From assembly GCA_030041305.1 (NCBI GenBank), contig JASHOC010000324.1:1-61419 (forward strand): a stretch of DNA of 61,419 bases. The letters are read 5' to 3'. Every line of letters begins with the position of its first letter. Within the stretch, counting starts at the first letter, position 1. The notes beneath the pieces are model-generated. The model was not told the origin of the DNA. It was given only the letters and a program-made list of their open reading frames with translations, and made no database searches. Origin of the DNA: Acidobacteriaceae bacterium. GTDB lineage: Bacteria > Acidobacteriota > Terriglobia > Terriglobales > Acidobacteriaceae. Shown one piece after another: positions 35,583 to 44,181 of the stretch. The position numbers and the translations under genes are program-made.

Positions 35583-37898
35583 TTAAAATTTGAACCGGTA
35601 GCGAAACTCGCCATAAATCTGTCGTGGCTCATTCCAGTGAAATCCACCGAAAGTCAAACTGTTATCCAACTGTACCCGCAGATTTGCCACGTTCACCGCA
35701 TCCGCGGAAATGGTGTACTTTTCGGCGAAGGTCTTGCCAGCAGATAGATCGAATGTGGTGTGGCTCGGCAGATATGGGCCTGGATATTGTGCGTTGGGCA
35801 ACCCGTACAGCCCGTTCGTGAAACCGGATCCGTAATAAATATTTGTCGATGCATAGACCTTCCAGGGCAGACTGCCGTTGAAGCCCACGTTCAATGTGTT
35901 TCTCTGGTCATGATCTACGGGCGCCAGGCCGGGCGGAATGTCGAGCGGACATGCCGTCCCGAACGAGGGTGGGCAGATCAGCCCGCCGGTGATCGGCGAG
36001 GTTGCCTGCGCGATTTGGTTTGCATAGGCAAGGTGGAACTGTCCGTGATGCAGCACGTCGGGAGAGCGTAAGGTGAGTGACCACCCTTGAATCTGCGCAT
36101 AAGCCCAGGTGATCGGCCAGAAGATATTCGATTCGCCAATATTGTTGTGGTCCAGCCAGTTCTCCCCCCTGGTTTCATAGTTATTGGCGTTGAGGGTCCA
36201 GTTGTGGAACGGAATCGTGACCCCATACTGCCACTGGATGTCCCGCTCGCCGTGCAGGGGCGCAAAGCCGAAGTCCTGGCTTGTCGCTAGGCCCAGGAGA
36301 GCCCCGGTAGCCGTAGACAGTGGCGGCGCCTGGAAGTAGTAGCCGTAAAAGCCGCTAAACACCCAATGGATGCGTGGAAGCCGCAGCGCCGCGCCAAAAC
36401 GCGGATCGGTCGCATGCTCCGAGATGGTTGAATCGAACTGCGATGCGCGCAGCCCGGCAATCAATGTGAACCAGGGAGCCATTTTGAATTTATCGTTGAC
36501 GAATTCGTCGACCAATCCTCCATTAACTCCGATCGAAGAGGCGGGAAGGTTCGGCGTGTTGGCGGTGGGGGTGGCGAATACGTTATCGAAGTAGTTGTAT
36601 TGGTGCTGATAAAAGCTGTAAAAGCCAGCCTGAAGATCGTTCTTCCAGAAGGTTCTGCTCACCACCGTCTGCGCCCCCGCATAGTTGGCATTCTGCTGAA
36701 CGGTTGAGGTAACGGGAATATCCTGGACGCCGCCGTTATAGTCTGCCCCGTTGTAGTGATAGAAAGGCGAAACGGTGAGGATCGTCTCTGGGTTGAAGGT
36801 GTGGATCCAGGAGAGGATCGCGTAGCCGTCTGGCTCGACTTCGGCGTCGTGCAAGCCGTAGCTCGGAGATTCGCCTGAGGTCTCCAGGATGAGGTTTCCG
36901 GATGAGTTTGGATTTGGGTCGATAGGGATTTGGTAATAATCCCGCCGCAGCGAGGTGATGAGCCGATATTGGTTTTTGCCGTTGGGATTGAAGATGAACG
37001 TAGCGAAACCTCCAAACCCGTTCTCCGCATCGTTCACAACCTGGGGAATTGGGGTTTGCAGCCCGTAAGCGCTGCGATTACCGTTCAAGCTCACGTAATA
37101 CGCAAACCGCTCGGTGTGCGCTCCGCAGCTGAGCTGGTTGTCGGTTTGATAGAAATTCCCGGCCGTGATCACCAGATCGCAATTCCGGTCATATTCGAAA
37201 CCGGTGCTCGGCACGACGTTGAAGATTCCGTAGGTGCGGTCTCCGTAATCGGCGTCGTAACTGCCGCTGAACACTTCGAGTTCATCGATGTCTCTCGGGT
37301 CGATCTGGGGGCCAAGATTGGTTGCGATGTTGGTGTTGGGAATGGGGACGCCATCGATCAGCCACTCAACCTGGTGACCACCCAGCATGTGCAGCATATC
37401 GTGCGTCACATAAGAGGCCGGAACATAATCCGTGATCATCTCCATGCCATTGGTGAGGTCCGCTCCCGGAGTCTCTTCAATCGCTGTCCGGTTCAGCAAA
37501 GTTGTCGGCGTAGCGCTGTCCGTTGTCACCTGCCCCACCGTTTCCGGCACCCTCACATCTTCCTCCACGCCTGCAATGGCCAATTGAAAGTGGAGTATTG
37601 GACTGGTGTCGGACTCCACAATTACGGCCTGGCTCATCTGCTGAAAGCCATTGGACGAAACCGTTACCGTGTAATTTCCGATGGGTACTGAAGTGAAGAG
37701 AAACGCTCCGTTGCCGTTGGAGTCCTGCGATTGCGTCCAATCCGAGTCCTGCGCCTTCAGCGTAAGGCGCGCGCCTTGGATTGGACGATGCTGAGGATCA
37801 TGAACGATACCGCGAACGGTTCCGAAGATCGTGGCGAACGCGGGAACGGAAGCGGCCAGCAGGATCGCTGCCGCGGCCAGATAAGAATGATGTCGCAT
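35583..37898 (-). CDS. TonB-dependent outer-membrane receptor with carboxypeptidase-like N-terminal domain
   Basis: About 771 residues from ATG 37898 (GGAGGTTC in front). Signal peptide MRHHSYLAAAAILLAASVPAFA. Residues ~25-105: carboxypeptidase-regulatory-like fold (GTVRGIVHDPQHRPIQGARLTL; VPIGNYTVTVSSNGF), as in SusC/Oar-type receptors. Then plug (ITDYVPASYVTHDMLHMLGGHQVEWLIDGVPIP) and a ~22-strand barrel ending RYRFKF with the terminal Phe. Substrate unknown; the Cys/His-rich exported protein 240 nt upstream on the same strand hints at a metal or metal-complex. The longer frame to 37964 is less likely. Confidence 0.9.
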   Translation of the reverse strand: MRHHSYLAAAAILLAASVPAFATIFGTVRGIVHDPQHRPIQGARLTLKAQDSDWTQSQDSNGNGAFLFTSVPIGNYTVTVSSNGFQQMSQAVIVESDTSPILHFQLAIAGVEEDVRVPETVGQVTTDSATPTTLLNRTAIEETPGADLTNGMEMITDYVPASYVTHDMLHMLGGHQVEWLIDGVPIPNTNIATNLGPQIDPRDIDELEVFSGSYDADYGDRTYGIFNVVPSTGFEYDRNCDLVITAGNFYQTDNQLSCGAHTERFAYYVSLNGNRSAYGLQTPIPQVVNDAENGFGGFATFIFNPNGKNQYRLITSLRRDYYQIPIDPNPNSSGNLILETSGESPSYGLHDAEVEPDGYAILSWIHTFNPETILTVSPFYHYNGADYNGGVQDIPVTSTVQQNANYAGAQTVVSRTFWKNDLQAGFYSFYQHQYNYFDNVFATPTANTPNLPASSIGVNGGLVDEFVNDKFKMAPWFTLIAGLRASQFDSTISEHATDPRFGAALRLPRIHWVFSGFYGYYFQAPPLSTATGALLGLATSQDFGFAPLHGERDIQWQYGVTIPFHNWTLNANNYETRGENWLDHNNIGESNIFWPITWAYAQIQGWSLTLRSPDVLHHGQFHLAYANQIAQATSPITGGLICPPSFGTACPLDIPPGLAPVDHDQRNTLNVGFNGSLPWKVYASTNIYYGSGFTNGLYGLPNAQYPGPYLPSHTTFDLSAGKTFAEKYTISADAVNVANLRVQLDNSLTFGGFHWNEPRQIYGEFRYRFKF

Positions 37899-38136
37899 GA
37901 TGAACCTCCGGGGACAAGCGTATGAGGGCAGAGAAGACAGCGCGCGCAGACGCGCCGGAACCATTTTGCCGGGCGGTTGAACGGGAAGCGTCGCAAGGGC
38001 CGAGCGGGGTGGCGGCGCGGACTCCTTAAGGAGTCGCGAAGCCTGCGGAACCCTCAGCCTGGGCAGGGTGCTCCTTATCCAGGCTGGTTTTTCTCAGGCC
38101 GGGGACCTTCGACGGCCCGACCGATCAGCGAAGGTT

Positions 38137-38526
38137 TCAGCTCGAGAGGCCGTCGGGAGGTCCGCGTCCGGCGTGGTTGCGGCTGGGGCTGCAGAGGGCC
38201 AGGGTTTGTCCTGCGGGTGAGGCCAGGCTACGGACCAGTAAGCTGGGCGCCTGCATCGTTGTCGCCGCCAGAGCATGAATCGCTGTGATCAGCAATGGCC
38301 GCGCGCCGGGGTAATAAGGGCAGGTAAGCGGAACGGTGAATGCGGGATGCGGGTCCGGCGGCAGGTGCGCCATCATCCGCGCCATGGCGACGGCCATGCT
38401 GCAGTGGTGCGCCCCGTTCCGCCGGCAGCAGGCCGGGAGGGAAGCGTCATCGCTGGCTTGGAGGGTCGCCGAGAGCGGTCCCAGCCCCAACACCAGGATG
38501 AGCAGGATGGAGAAGCCGCGCCGCAT
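38137..38526 (-). CDS. small exported Cys/His/Met-rich protein
   Basis: 129 residues, family unknown. Signal peptide ~1-24 (FSILLILVLGLGPLSATLQA). The mature part begins with LPACCRRNGAHHCSM and AVAMARMMAH, a Cys-Cys/His-His-Cys-Met cluster that would bind a soft metal such as copper. A second hydrophobic stretch (~75-100) follows. It precedes the TonB receptor on the same strand by ~240 nt; I infer a shared role but cannot show it. Confidence 0.6.
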   Translation of the reverse strand: MRRGFSILLILVLGLGPLSATLQASDDASLPACCRRNGAHHCSMAVAMARMMAHLPPDPHPAFTVPLTCPYYPGARPLLITAIHALAATTMQAPSLLVRSLASPAGQTLALCSPSRNHAGRGPPDGLSS

Positions 38527-38783
38527 CTGCCTCTATCCTACACGACGCCCGCTCCAGCTCAGTCGTGGGCTAGGATCGTTCCGTCCCAAAGGGTTGAAGG
38601 CTTTTCGATTTCGGAGTGCTGCGCCTGATCGCTCCCCCAATCGCCCCATGCCGCCGTCTGCTACGATCCAATCCTGAGGGTAAGCACAGCTCCATACTGG
38701 CGCCCTCTGCGATCCAACCCGTCATTTTCCGGCCGCATCCGTCCCAGGCAGTTGGCAGTTTCAATCACTCGAAAGGAGTTGGC

Positions 38784-38996
38784 ATGAACAAACTTGGTCG
38801 TTGTTTGCTTGCGTCGGCATTGATGATTCCGCTCCTGAGCGCTGGCTGCCGCGGGCATCGGGTCTATGGACCGGCTGAGAACAGCCATTACACGCAATGG
38901 GAGAATGAAACGCATCGCAACCACGTTGACTGGGCCCTGCGCAACAAGGCCGATCAGAACGCGTATTGGGATTGGCGGAAGCACCATCACGATTGA
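38784..38996 (+). CDS. small lipoprotein, unknown function
   Basis: 70 residues from ATG 38784 with AAAGGAG in front. Lipobox LLSAGC (Cys22). The mature part is short and His/Trp-rich: ENSHYTQWENETHRNHVDW, then DQNAYWDWRKHHHD at the end. No family recognised. The open frame extends upstream, but the signal and ribosome site fix this start. Confidence 0.72.
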   Translation: MNKLGRCLLASALMIPLLSAGCRGHRVYGPAENSHYTQWENETHRNHVDWALRNKADQNAYWDWRKHHHD

Positions 38997-39417
38997 GATA
39001 AGCGGATCACTCTCAATGTACAAAGCCAACCGGGACGATCTCCCCTCCGCGTGGTCCCTCAACGGCCTGAATCTTGCCTTCCGAAGATCGCGCGCACGAA
39101 TGGAGAGATGACGTCGCGAGCGTGAAGTCATGCGGCCGCGAAGCTTATTTTGCTGTAACCTTGCGTGCGGCATACGGCAGCACTTCGCGACCGTAGCCCT
39201 TTCCGAAGCCAAGTCCATCCTGCTTAGTTGAAAAGATTCCGTCCACGCCATGCCTGAACCGCAGAAAGGATTCCCGGCGTAGCAGTCAAGCGAAAAACGG
39301 AAATTCGTCCGAAAGCTGATCTGCCGCCCAGCCGGCGGCCCGCCGCGCGCAGCCGTTCGCGTATCATCGGGATATTGCCGCGTGCACATCACGCCCTTCG
39401 CGTCTGAGGATATTTCC
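38997..39417. other. ~420-bp gap before hom
   Basis: I see no gene, riboswitch or clear terminator. A short inverted repeat ATTGAGA / TCTCAAT (about 38994-39019) just behind the small lipoprotein could end its transcript. GAGGA at ~39405 is the likely ribosome site of hom. Confidence 0.4.
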
Positions 39418-40725
39418 GTGTCCCACATCGAGGAGTCCGCAGCTTCCGCCGAGCTTTCCGGCGCATCGCAGCGCGAGGCGCGTACTCATCGCCCGTTGCG
39501 CATTGCCCTTTTCGGCTTTGGCACGGTGGGCAGTTCGGTGGCCCGTATTCTGGTCGAGTCGAAACCGCGCGAGCTGGATCTCACCCACGTCTTCAATCGC
39601 AACGTGGCGCGCAAGCGCGTAGACTGGACCCCGCCCGGGGTGGTGTGGAGCGACAATGCCGACGAGGTGCTGGCCTCTGATGTCGACGCCATTGTGGAGC
39701 TCGTGGGCGGCCTCGATCCCCCAGGCTCGTGGGTGCGGCGTGCGCTCGAAGCCGGCAAGAGCGTGGTCACCGCCAACAAAAAACTGATCGCCTATCACGG
39801 GGTGGATCTGGAGCGGCTGGCGGCCATCAAAGGCGGGCATCTGAAGTACGGCGCCGCGGTGGCCGGGGGTATTCCCGTGATTCCCGGTCTCGAGCAGGGC
39901 ATGGCCGGGGATCGCATCGAGCGGATCCAGGGGATTCTCAACGGCACCTGCAACTTCATCCTCAGCCAAATGGAGGGCGGGGTAGAGTACGCCGCGGTCT
40001 TGGCCGCGGCGCAGGCGCGCGGCTACGCCGAGGCTGACCCCACAGAAGATGTGGGGGGATTCGATGCGCGCGCCAAACTCGCCATCCTCATGCGCCTGGC
40101 GCTCCGCGTGCAGGTCGATCCCGAAGAGATCGTGCCCCGGCCGATCACCACGATTACGGCGGTCGATTTCAACTATGCGCGCGACCTGGGCTGCACCATC
40201 CGGCAAGTGGCGCGGGCAGAGCAGATGGGCGCGCATCTCGCCGCTACCGTGGGGCCCATGCTGGCGCCGCTGCGTTCGCCGCTGGCTTGGTCGCAGGGCA
40301 CGGAAAATATGGTCATTGTCACCGGCCATTACGGCGGGGACGTGGTTTTCTCCGGTCATGGCGCTGGCGGGCATCCGACGGCAGTCGCCGTGGTCAGCGA
40401 TCTGCTGGCTCTGGCGCATGGCTCGCGCCGGGTCGAGATCCCCTCCGCCCCGGCCAGTATTGGAACCGAGTTCGAAGTGCCCCATTACATCCGCTTCCTG
40501 GTCGTCGACCGGCCAGGCATCGTCGCCGCCATAACCGGAGCGTTAGCCGAGGAGCGCATCAACATCCGCGCCATCGTCCAGAAGCCCGGCTATCCGCCGG
40601 ACGCACTGCCTTTTGTGGTGACCGTCGAGCCCTGCAAATCCTCGTCGCTGAAGCGCGCCTTGGAGCGGGTCAAAGGCATGGATTGTATGCTCGTCGAGCC
40701 ACTCGATTTGCAGATGCTGGAGTGA
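39418..40725 (+). CDS. hom: homoserine dehydrogenase
   Basis: Reduces aspartate semialdehyde to homoserine with NAD(P)H, the branch toward threonine and methionine. Rossmann motif IALFGFGTVGSSVARIL, then VVELVGG-like VDAIVELVGG, KSVVTANKKLIA, GILNGTCNFIL, ARGYAEADPTEDVGG and an ACT domain at the C-terminus (RFLVVDRPGIVAAITGALAEE) for feedback by threonine. Start GTG 39418 is preferred because GAGGA precedes it; GTG 39382 has no ribosome site. About 435 residues. Confidence 0.95.
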   Translation: MSHIEESAASAELSGASQREARTHRPLRIALFGFGTVGSSVARILVESKPRELDLTHVFNRNVARKRVDWTPPGVVWSDNADEVLASDVDAIVELVGGLDPPGSWVRRALEAGKSVVTANKKLIAYHGVDLERLAAIKGGHLKYGAAVAGGIPVIPGLEQGMAGDRIERIQGILNGTCNFILSQMEGGVEYAAVLAAAQARGYAEADPTEDVGGFDARAKLAILMRLALRVQVDPEEIVPRPITTITAVDFNYARDLGCTIRQVARAEQMGAHLAATVGPMLAPLRSPLAWSQGTENMVIVTGHYGGDVVFSGHGAGGHPTAVAVVSDLLALAHGSRRVEIPSAPASIGTEFEVPHYIRFLVVDRPGIVAAITGALAEERINIRAIVQKPGYPPDALPFVVTVEPCKSSSLKRALERVKGMDCMLVEPLDLQMLE

Positions 40726-40733
40726 CAGCAGGG

Positions 40734-40790
40734 TCAGCGTTCAGGCTTCAGGGATCGGCGATCGGTTCTCAGTGACCCGCTCTCCGCTTT
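40734..40790. repeat. heptanucleotide-like tract
   Basis: Units such as GGTCAGC, GTTCAGG, CTTCAGG, GATCGGC, GATCGGT follow one another after hom. The period weakens towards the end. Confidence 0.45.
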
Positions 40791-40833
40791 CAGTTTTTCA
40801 AGGCCGCCTGGTTGGTTGCCCCTGCCCGGGGGC

Positions 40834-40950
40834 TATAGCGGTTCTCCAGTTGGTGTAGAGCAGAACCTCGAACGTTGAGTGGCGTTTTTCCCAGGAAAAC
40901 GCCACCTGGCACGCCCCTCAAAACTTCACGGGAATTGGAGAACCGCCGTA
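40834..40950 (+). mobile_element. 113-bp palindromic element, copy B (with TA flanks)
   Basis: Same element as at 2275: 117 bp including TA at both ends, with one mismatch in the left terminus (CCAGTTGG instead of CCAATTGG) and one in the inner hairpin loop (CCCAGGAAAACG). It lies between hom and the small zinc-ribbon-like gene. Confidence 0.9.
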
Positions 40951-41012
40951 AACTAAGTTATGTTTCTCATTCCTCCGTCATACGTCCCTGGCCTTCAGCG
41001 GGAGGTTGCGCT

Positions 41013-41219
41013 TTGATCGACACAATTTATCGATGTGAAATTTGCGGTGAAGAATCCCAGAACCCGGTGCGCTGGATCGTCATCCACTGCAATAGCTCGC
41101 AACTGACCGTCTACAAGTGGACCAAGGAAGCCGCCGACACGTACGGCGCCCGCCATTATTGCGGCGAAGCGCACGCGCAGGTGTACATCAGCCGCTGGCT
41201 GGAAGCGGCCTGCTCCTGA
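41013..41219 (+). CDS. small zinc-binding protein, unknown function
   Basis: 68 residues. Start TTG 41013 is chosen because GGGAGG lies 7 nt upstream and the frame begins LIDTIYRCEICG there. Four metal-type ligands: CEIC near the N-terminus and HYCGEAH later, i.e. a Cys2/Cys-His zinc site; the rest is compact (RWIVIHCNSSQLTVYKWTKEA). No family recognised. The copy B element ends 62 nt upstream. Confidence 0.6.
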   Translation: MIDTIYRCEICGEESQNPVRWIVIHCNSSQLTVYKWTKEAADTYGARHYCGEAHAQVYISRWLEAACS

Positions 41220-41265
41220 GCTGTTTATCATCTCTTAACGCTTTTTCTTCAAACCGCCCGGCAGG

Positions 41266-41703
41266 TCACTGTGGATTTGCGGGATCGATAAAGGGATTCA
41301 CAACTCGAACCGATCCGTAACGTTGCCCCGCAGCCAAATCCTCCGAGTACAGGATGGATGCGCCGGCCTGCCCCGCGGCTTGAAGGATCAAGGCGTCCCA
41401 GAAAGAGGTTTTGAAGCGAATTTCGATCTCCAGCGCCTCGAGGATCGACTCATAGGTGTTCGTGACCACGTCCCATGCCGCATAGTCGCGAATGAGTGAT
41501 CGGACCTCCGCCGCAGGCAGCGGGCTGCCCGCTTTGCGGCGGAGATTGACGCATAGTTCCTGCAAAACCTGCGTGCTCAATGCCCCGCTGCCCGAGCGCC
41601 ATAGCTGCTCTGCCAGACTCCGCGCGCGAAGATGTTTGTTGCCCGCGGAGCGGTCGTGCGCGTAGACAAGGATGTTGGTGTCGACAAAGTACCTATCGTG
41701 CAT
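41266..41703 (-). CDS. VapC-type PIN-domain toxin (ribonuclease)
   Basis: 145 residues. PIN fold: YFVDTNILVYAHD (first Asp), middle acidic residue in QELCVNLRR, and KTSFWDALILQAAGQAG with ILYSEDLAAGQRYG carrying the later Asp residues. Cleaves RNA when free. Its start overlaps the antitoxin gene by 11 nt. Confidence 0.9.
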   Translation of the reverse strand: MHDRYFVDTNILVYAHDRSAGNKHLRARSLAEQLWRSGSGALSTQVLQELCVNLRRKAGSPLPAAEVRSLIRDYAAWDVVTNTYESILEALEIEIRFKTSFWDALILQAAGQAGASILYSEDLAAGQRYGSVRVVNPFIDPANPQ

Positions 41704-41926
41704 GCAATTCGCCCCGCGAGGCGGGAGGCGTCCATTGGAGATCGAAACCCTTGCGCAGACGGGCGAGGGCGCGCCGCCGCGCCTGGGCGTAGCCTTTTCG
41801 TTCGCGCACCGCTTGTTCCAAATGGAGCGCCACCAGGGCGCTGATGGAGGAGCCTTCCTCTGCGGCCAGGACGCGGGCTTCGCGTAGAAGATCGCTGTCG
41901 ATTTTCAAGGTGATATTGGTCTTCAT
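41693..41926 (-). CDS. ribbon-helix-helix antitoxin (VapB-like)
   Basis: 77 residues. Begins MKTNITLKIDSDLLREARVLAAEEGSSIS, an RHH DNA-binding fold of the antitoxin type; the C-terminal part (RRRALARLRKGFDLQW) should wrap the toxin. Binds its own promoter and neutralises VapC. Overlaps the toxin start by 11 nt. Confidence 0.85.
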   Translation of the reverse strand: MKTNITLKIDSDLLREARVLAAEEGSSISALVALHLEQAVRERKGYAQARRRALARLRKGFDLQWTPPASRGELHAR

Positions 41927-42002
41927 GGTTGACGCGAAATCTCGTGCAGCACGATTTTACGTGCTTTCCAATGAAATAGTAAAGCAGGTTGATGAATGCA
42001 GG

Positions 42003-43079
42003 TCAGAAGGAGCGCGCGGCCGGAACCGGCCCGGTTGATTCCCGCACCACCAATTCCGGCTCCATCACGATTTCTGTGGGAAACTCCTTCTCGCGGTTGC
42101 TGATGCGTTCGAGAAGCACCTGGGCTCCGCGGCGGCCCATCTCCGCCAGCGGCTGACGCACAGTGGTCAGCGAAGGGATGGAATACGCCGCGGATTGGAT
42201 ATCGTCGAATCCCACCACTGAAACGTCGCCGGGCACGCTCAGGCCCGCGTCCTTCAGGGCGCGAATGGCTCCGATGGCCGCAATGTCGTTAAAGCAGAAG
42301 ATGGCGGTGAAGTCGCGGGTCCGCTCCAGCAGCGCCTGCGTGGGCTTGTAGCCGATCTCGGGCGCCATGGGGTGATGACCGGTCTCCATGGACCAACCCG
42401 CCGCATCGATGGGGGCGATCCGAGCCGGGTCGAGCTCAAGACCGATTTCACTGGCCACCTGCTGGATGCTCTGCCAGCGGAAAGCGGAGTCGGAAATCGC
42501 CTGCGGCCCACGCATCACCGCGACGCGCCGGTGGCCGAGCTCGTAGAGATGCGTGAGCGCCTGGCGCGCGGCCAGAAAATGGTCCAGCACGATGTGAGTC
42601 ACGTTGCGCGCCGCGCCATGGGCGGAAATCGCCACCACGGGCACCGGCGCGGCGATCCGGTCGGCGGGCGTATTCAACAGCAGAAAGCCGTCCACCGCCC
42701 GTTCCACCAGCAGGCGGGGATAGGCTTCGATGAGTTCGCGCTTCCAGTCATGGCAAGCTGTGAAGTAGAAGTAATGCGCCGCGGTCAGCTTCTGCACCAC
42801 GCCGCTCATCACCCGCGTAAAGTAACCCTCGCTGAGGTCCGGCGCCAGAACCCCTACGCTCATCGAGCGGCTTTGCCGCAGCGAGCGCGCAAAGTAGTTC
42901 GGTCGGTAATTCAGCCGGTGCGCCGCTTCGATCACGCGGTCGCGCGTTTCCTGGGGAATGGATCGCGCCGACGGCGAGTTGTTCAGGACCAGCGAGATGG
43001 TGGTCTGGGAGAGCTGAAGATGCTCGGCCAGCATCTTCAGGTTCACATGCTTTGGCGCGGCAGGGTCTTCTTTCGTCAT
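42003..43079 (-). CDS. LacI-family transcription regulator
   Basis: 358 residues. N-terminal helix-turn-helix LKMLAEHLQLSQTTISLVLNNSPSARSIPQETRDRV followed by the hinge helix NYFARSLRQSRS and a periplasmic-binding-like core (SVGVLAPDLSEGYFTRV; SVVGFDDIQSAAYSIPSLTTV). Binds a sugar or related ligand. No catabolic operon adjoins it, so the target is open. Divergent from the AAA+ regulator 50 bp away. Confidence 0.93.
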   Translation of the reverse strand: MTKEDPAAPKHVNLKMLAEHLQLSQTTISLVLNNSPSARSIPQETRDRVIEAAHRLNYRPNYFARSLRQSRSMSVGVLAPDLSEGYFTRVMSGVVQKLTAAHYFYFTACHDWKRELIEAYPRLLVERAVDGFLLLNTPADRIAAPVPVVAISAHGAARNVTHIVLDHFLAARQALTHLYELGHRRVAVMRGPQAISDSAFRWQSIQQVASEIGLELDPARIAPIDAAGWSMETGHHPMAPEIGYKPTQALLERTRDFTAIFCFNDIAAIGAIRALKDAGLSVPGDVSVVGFDDIQSAAYSIPSLTTVRQPLAEMGRRGAQVLLERISNREKEFPTEIVMEPELVVRESTGPVPAARSF

Positions 43080-43128
43080 ATTCGAGTTCTAACATTCCAC
43101 CCGGGGTGATGTTCACAGGTCCCGGTTC

Positions 43129-44181
43129 ATGTTTTCCGCCCCTTCGCCGATGAAAAACTTGTTGAGCCAGACCGGCCGTCGGCCAAGGAGGCGAGGCACG
43201 TTGAGTTCCATGCAGAGCGCCGCTCATCTTCCATCGCAACCTCCCGTTTCCGGCCCTGCCCCGCTGTCCGGGCTGGCGCTGCTGGAGATGGATTCCGGCT
43301 TCGCCGTGCCTGTGGCCGGGGTCAGCGCCGCGTGGCGGAAGTTGCTGATGCAGGCCGAAATGGCCGCCCCCCATTTGCAGGTGGCGACCATCGAGGGCGA
43401 GCACGGCAGCGGCAAGCATACCTTGGCGCGCTATCTCTTCAGCCGCTCGCCGCTGGCCCGATCGACCTTCCAGCGGCGCGACGCGCGCGAGTGGCTGGCG
43501 ACCGACGCCGACCCCGCCACGCTTGCCGGATTTATGTACCTGGATCGCGTCGACCTGCTCGCCCCTCCGGGCCAGGGCTTGCTGCTGGGGGTGCTCAAGT
43601 GCCTGCAAGACCGTCCGCCAGGCCGGGCCCTGTTGGTCGCCTCCTCGCAAATCTCGCTGCGGCAGATGGCCGGCCAGGGACTGCTGATGCCCGATCTGGC
43701 CTTTCGGCTCACTGCCATTCGTTTCGCCATTCCTCCGCTGCGCCAGCGGCGGGAGGACATTGCTCCCCTGGCCCAGGCGTTGCTCGATCGGCTGTGCATG
43801 CGTTATCAGCAGCGGCCAGTGGTCTTCGGTCCGGGCGTGATGGCGCGGCTGTTGCGGCATGACTGGCCCGGGAATGTGCGCGAGCTGGCCAGCGTGCTGG
43901 AAGGAGCGCTGCTCGAAGCCGCCAATGGCGTCATCCGGCTGCCGGACCTCGCGCTGCCGGATGGCCCGCAGAGCCAACTTGACAACCAGGCCGCGGGCCG
44001 CCCCGACCTCTTGCCCGCCACCCGTCCCGACAACCTTTCGCTCGACGCCGTGATCCGCCATCACGTGCAATACGTCTTGGACCTGAACCGCGGCAACAAG
44101 CTGCGCGCGGCCCGGCAACTGGCAATCAGCCGGTCCACGCTCTATCGCATCCTCGGCAACCAGTCGTTCCTCGCCCGTTGA
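43129..44181 (+). CDS. AAA+ regulator with Fis-type HTH, lacking GAFTGA
   Basis: 350 residues resembling the AAA+ core of sigma-54 activators. Walker A GEHGSGKHT (residues 90-98), Walker-B-like GFMYLDRVDLL (134-144, acidic pair changed to DR), LRQRREDIAPLAQ, WPGNVRELASVLEGAL and a C-terminal Fis-type HTH (KLRAARQLAISRSTLYRIL). Between Walker A and B the ESELFGHxxGAFTGA loop that contacts sigma-54 is missing, replaced by a short segment. No receiver or GAF domain upstream. So it probably does not open sigma-54 promoters; it may be a plain DNA-binding protein. The start among 43129, 43150 and 43210 is unsettled. Confidence 0.8.
   Translation: MFSAPSPMKNLLSQTGRRPRRRGTLSSMQSAAHLPSQPPVSGPAPLSGLALLEMDSGFAVPVAGVSAAWRKLLMQAEMAAPHLQVATIEGEHGSGKHTLARYLFSRSPLARSTFQRRDAREWLATDADPATLAGFMYLDRVDLLAPPGQGLLLGVLKCLQDRPPGRALLVASSQISLRQMAGQGLLMPDLAFRLTAIRFAIPPLRQRREDIAPLAQALLDRLCMRYQQRPVVFGPGVMARLLRHDWPGNVRELASVLEGALLEAANGVIRLPDLALPDGPQSQLDNQAAGRPDLLPATRPDNLSLDAVIRHHVQYVLDLNRGNKLRAARQLAISRSTLYRILGNQSFLAR

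Noticed and set aside
38997..39417. Threonine or methionine riboswitch/attenuator before hom
   Set aside because: No SAM-riboswitch-like core, no leader peptide rich in Thr/Ile and no terminator hairpin could be recognised.
42748..44118. 456-residue minus-strand ORF
   Set aside because: Antisense to the AAA+/Fis regulator and overlapping the LacI gene; no family sense in its translation.
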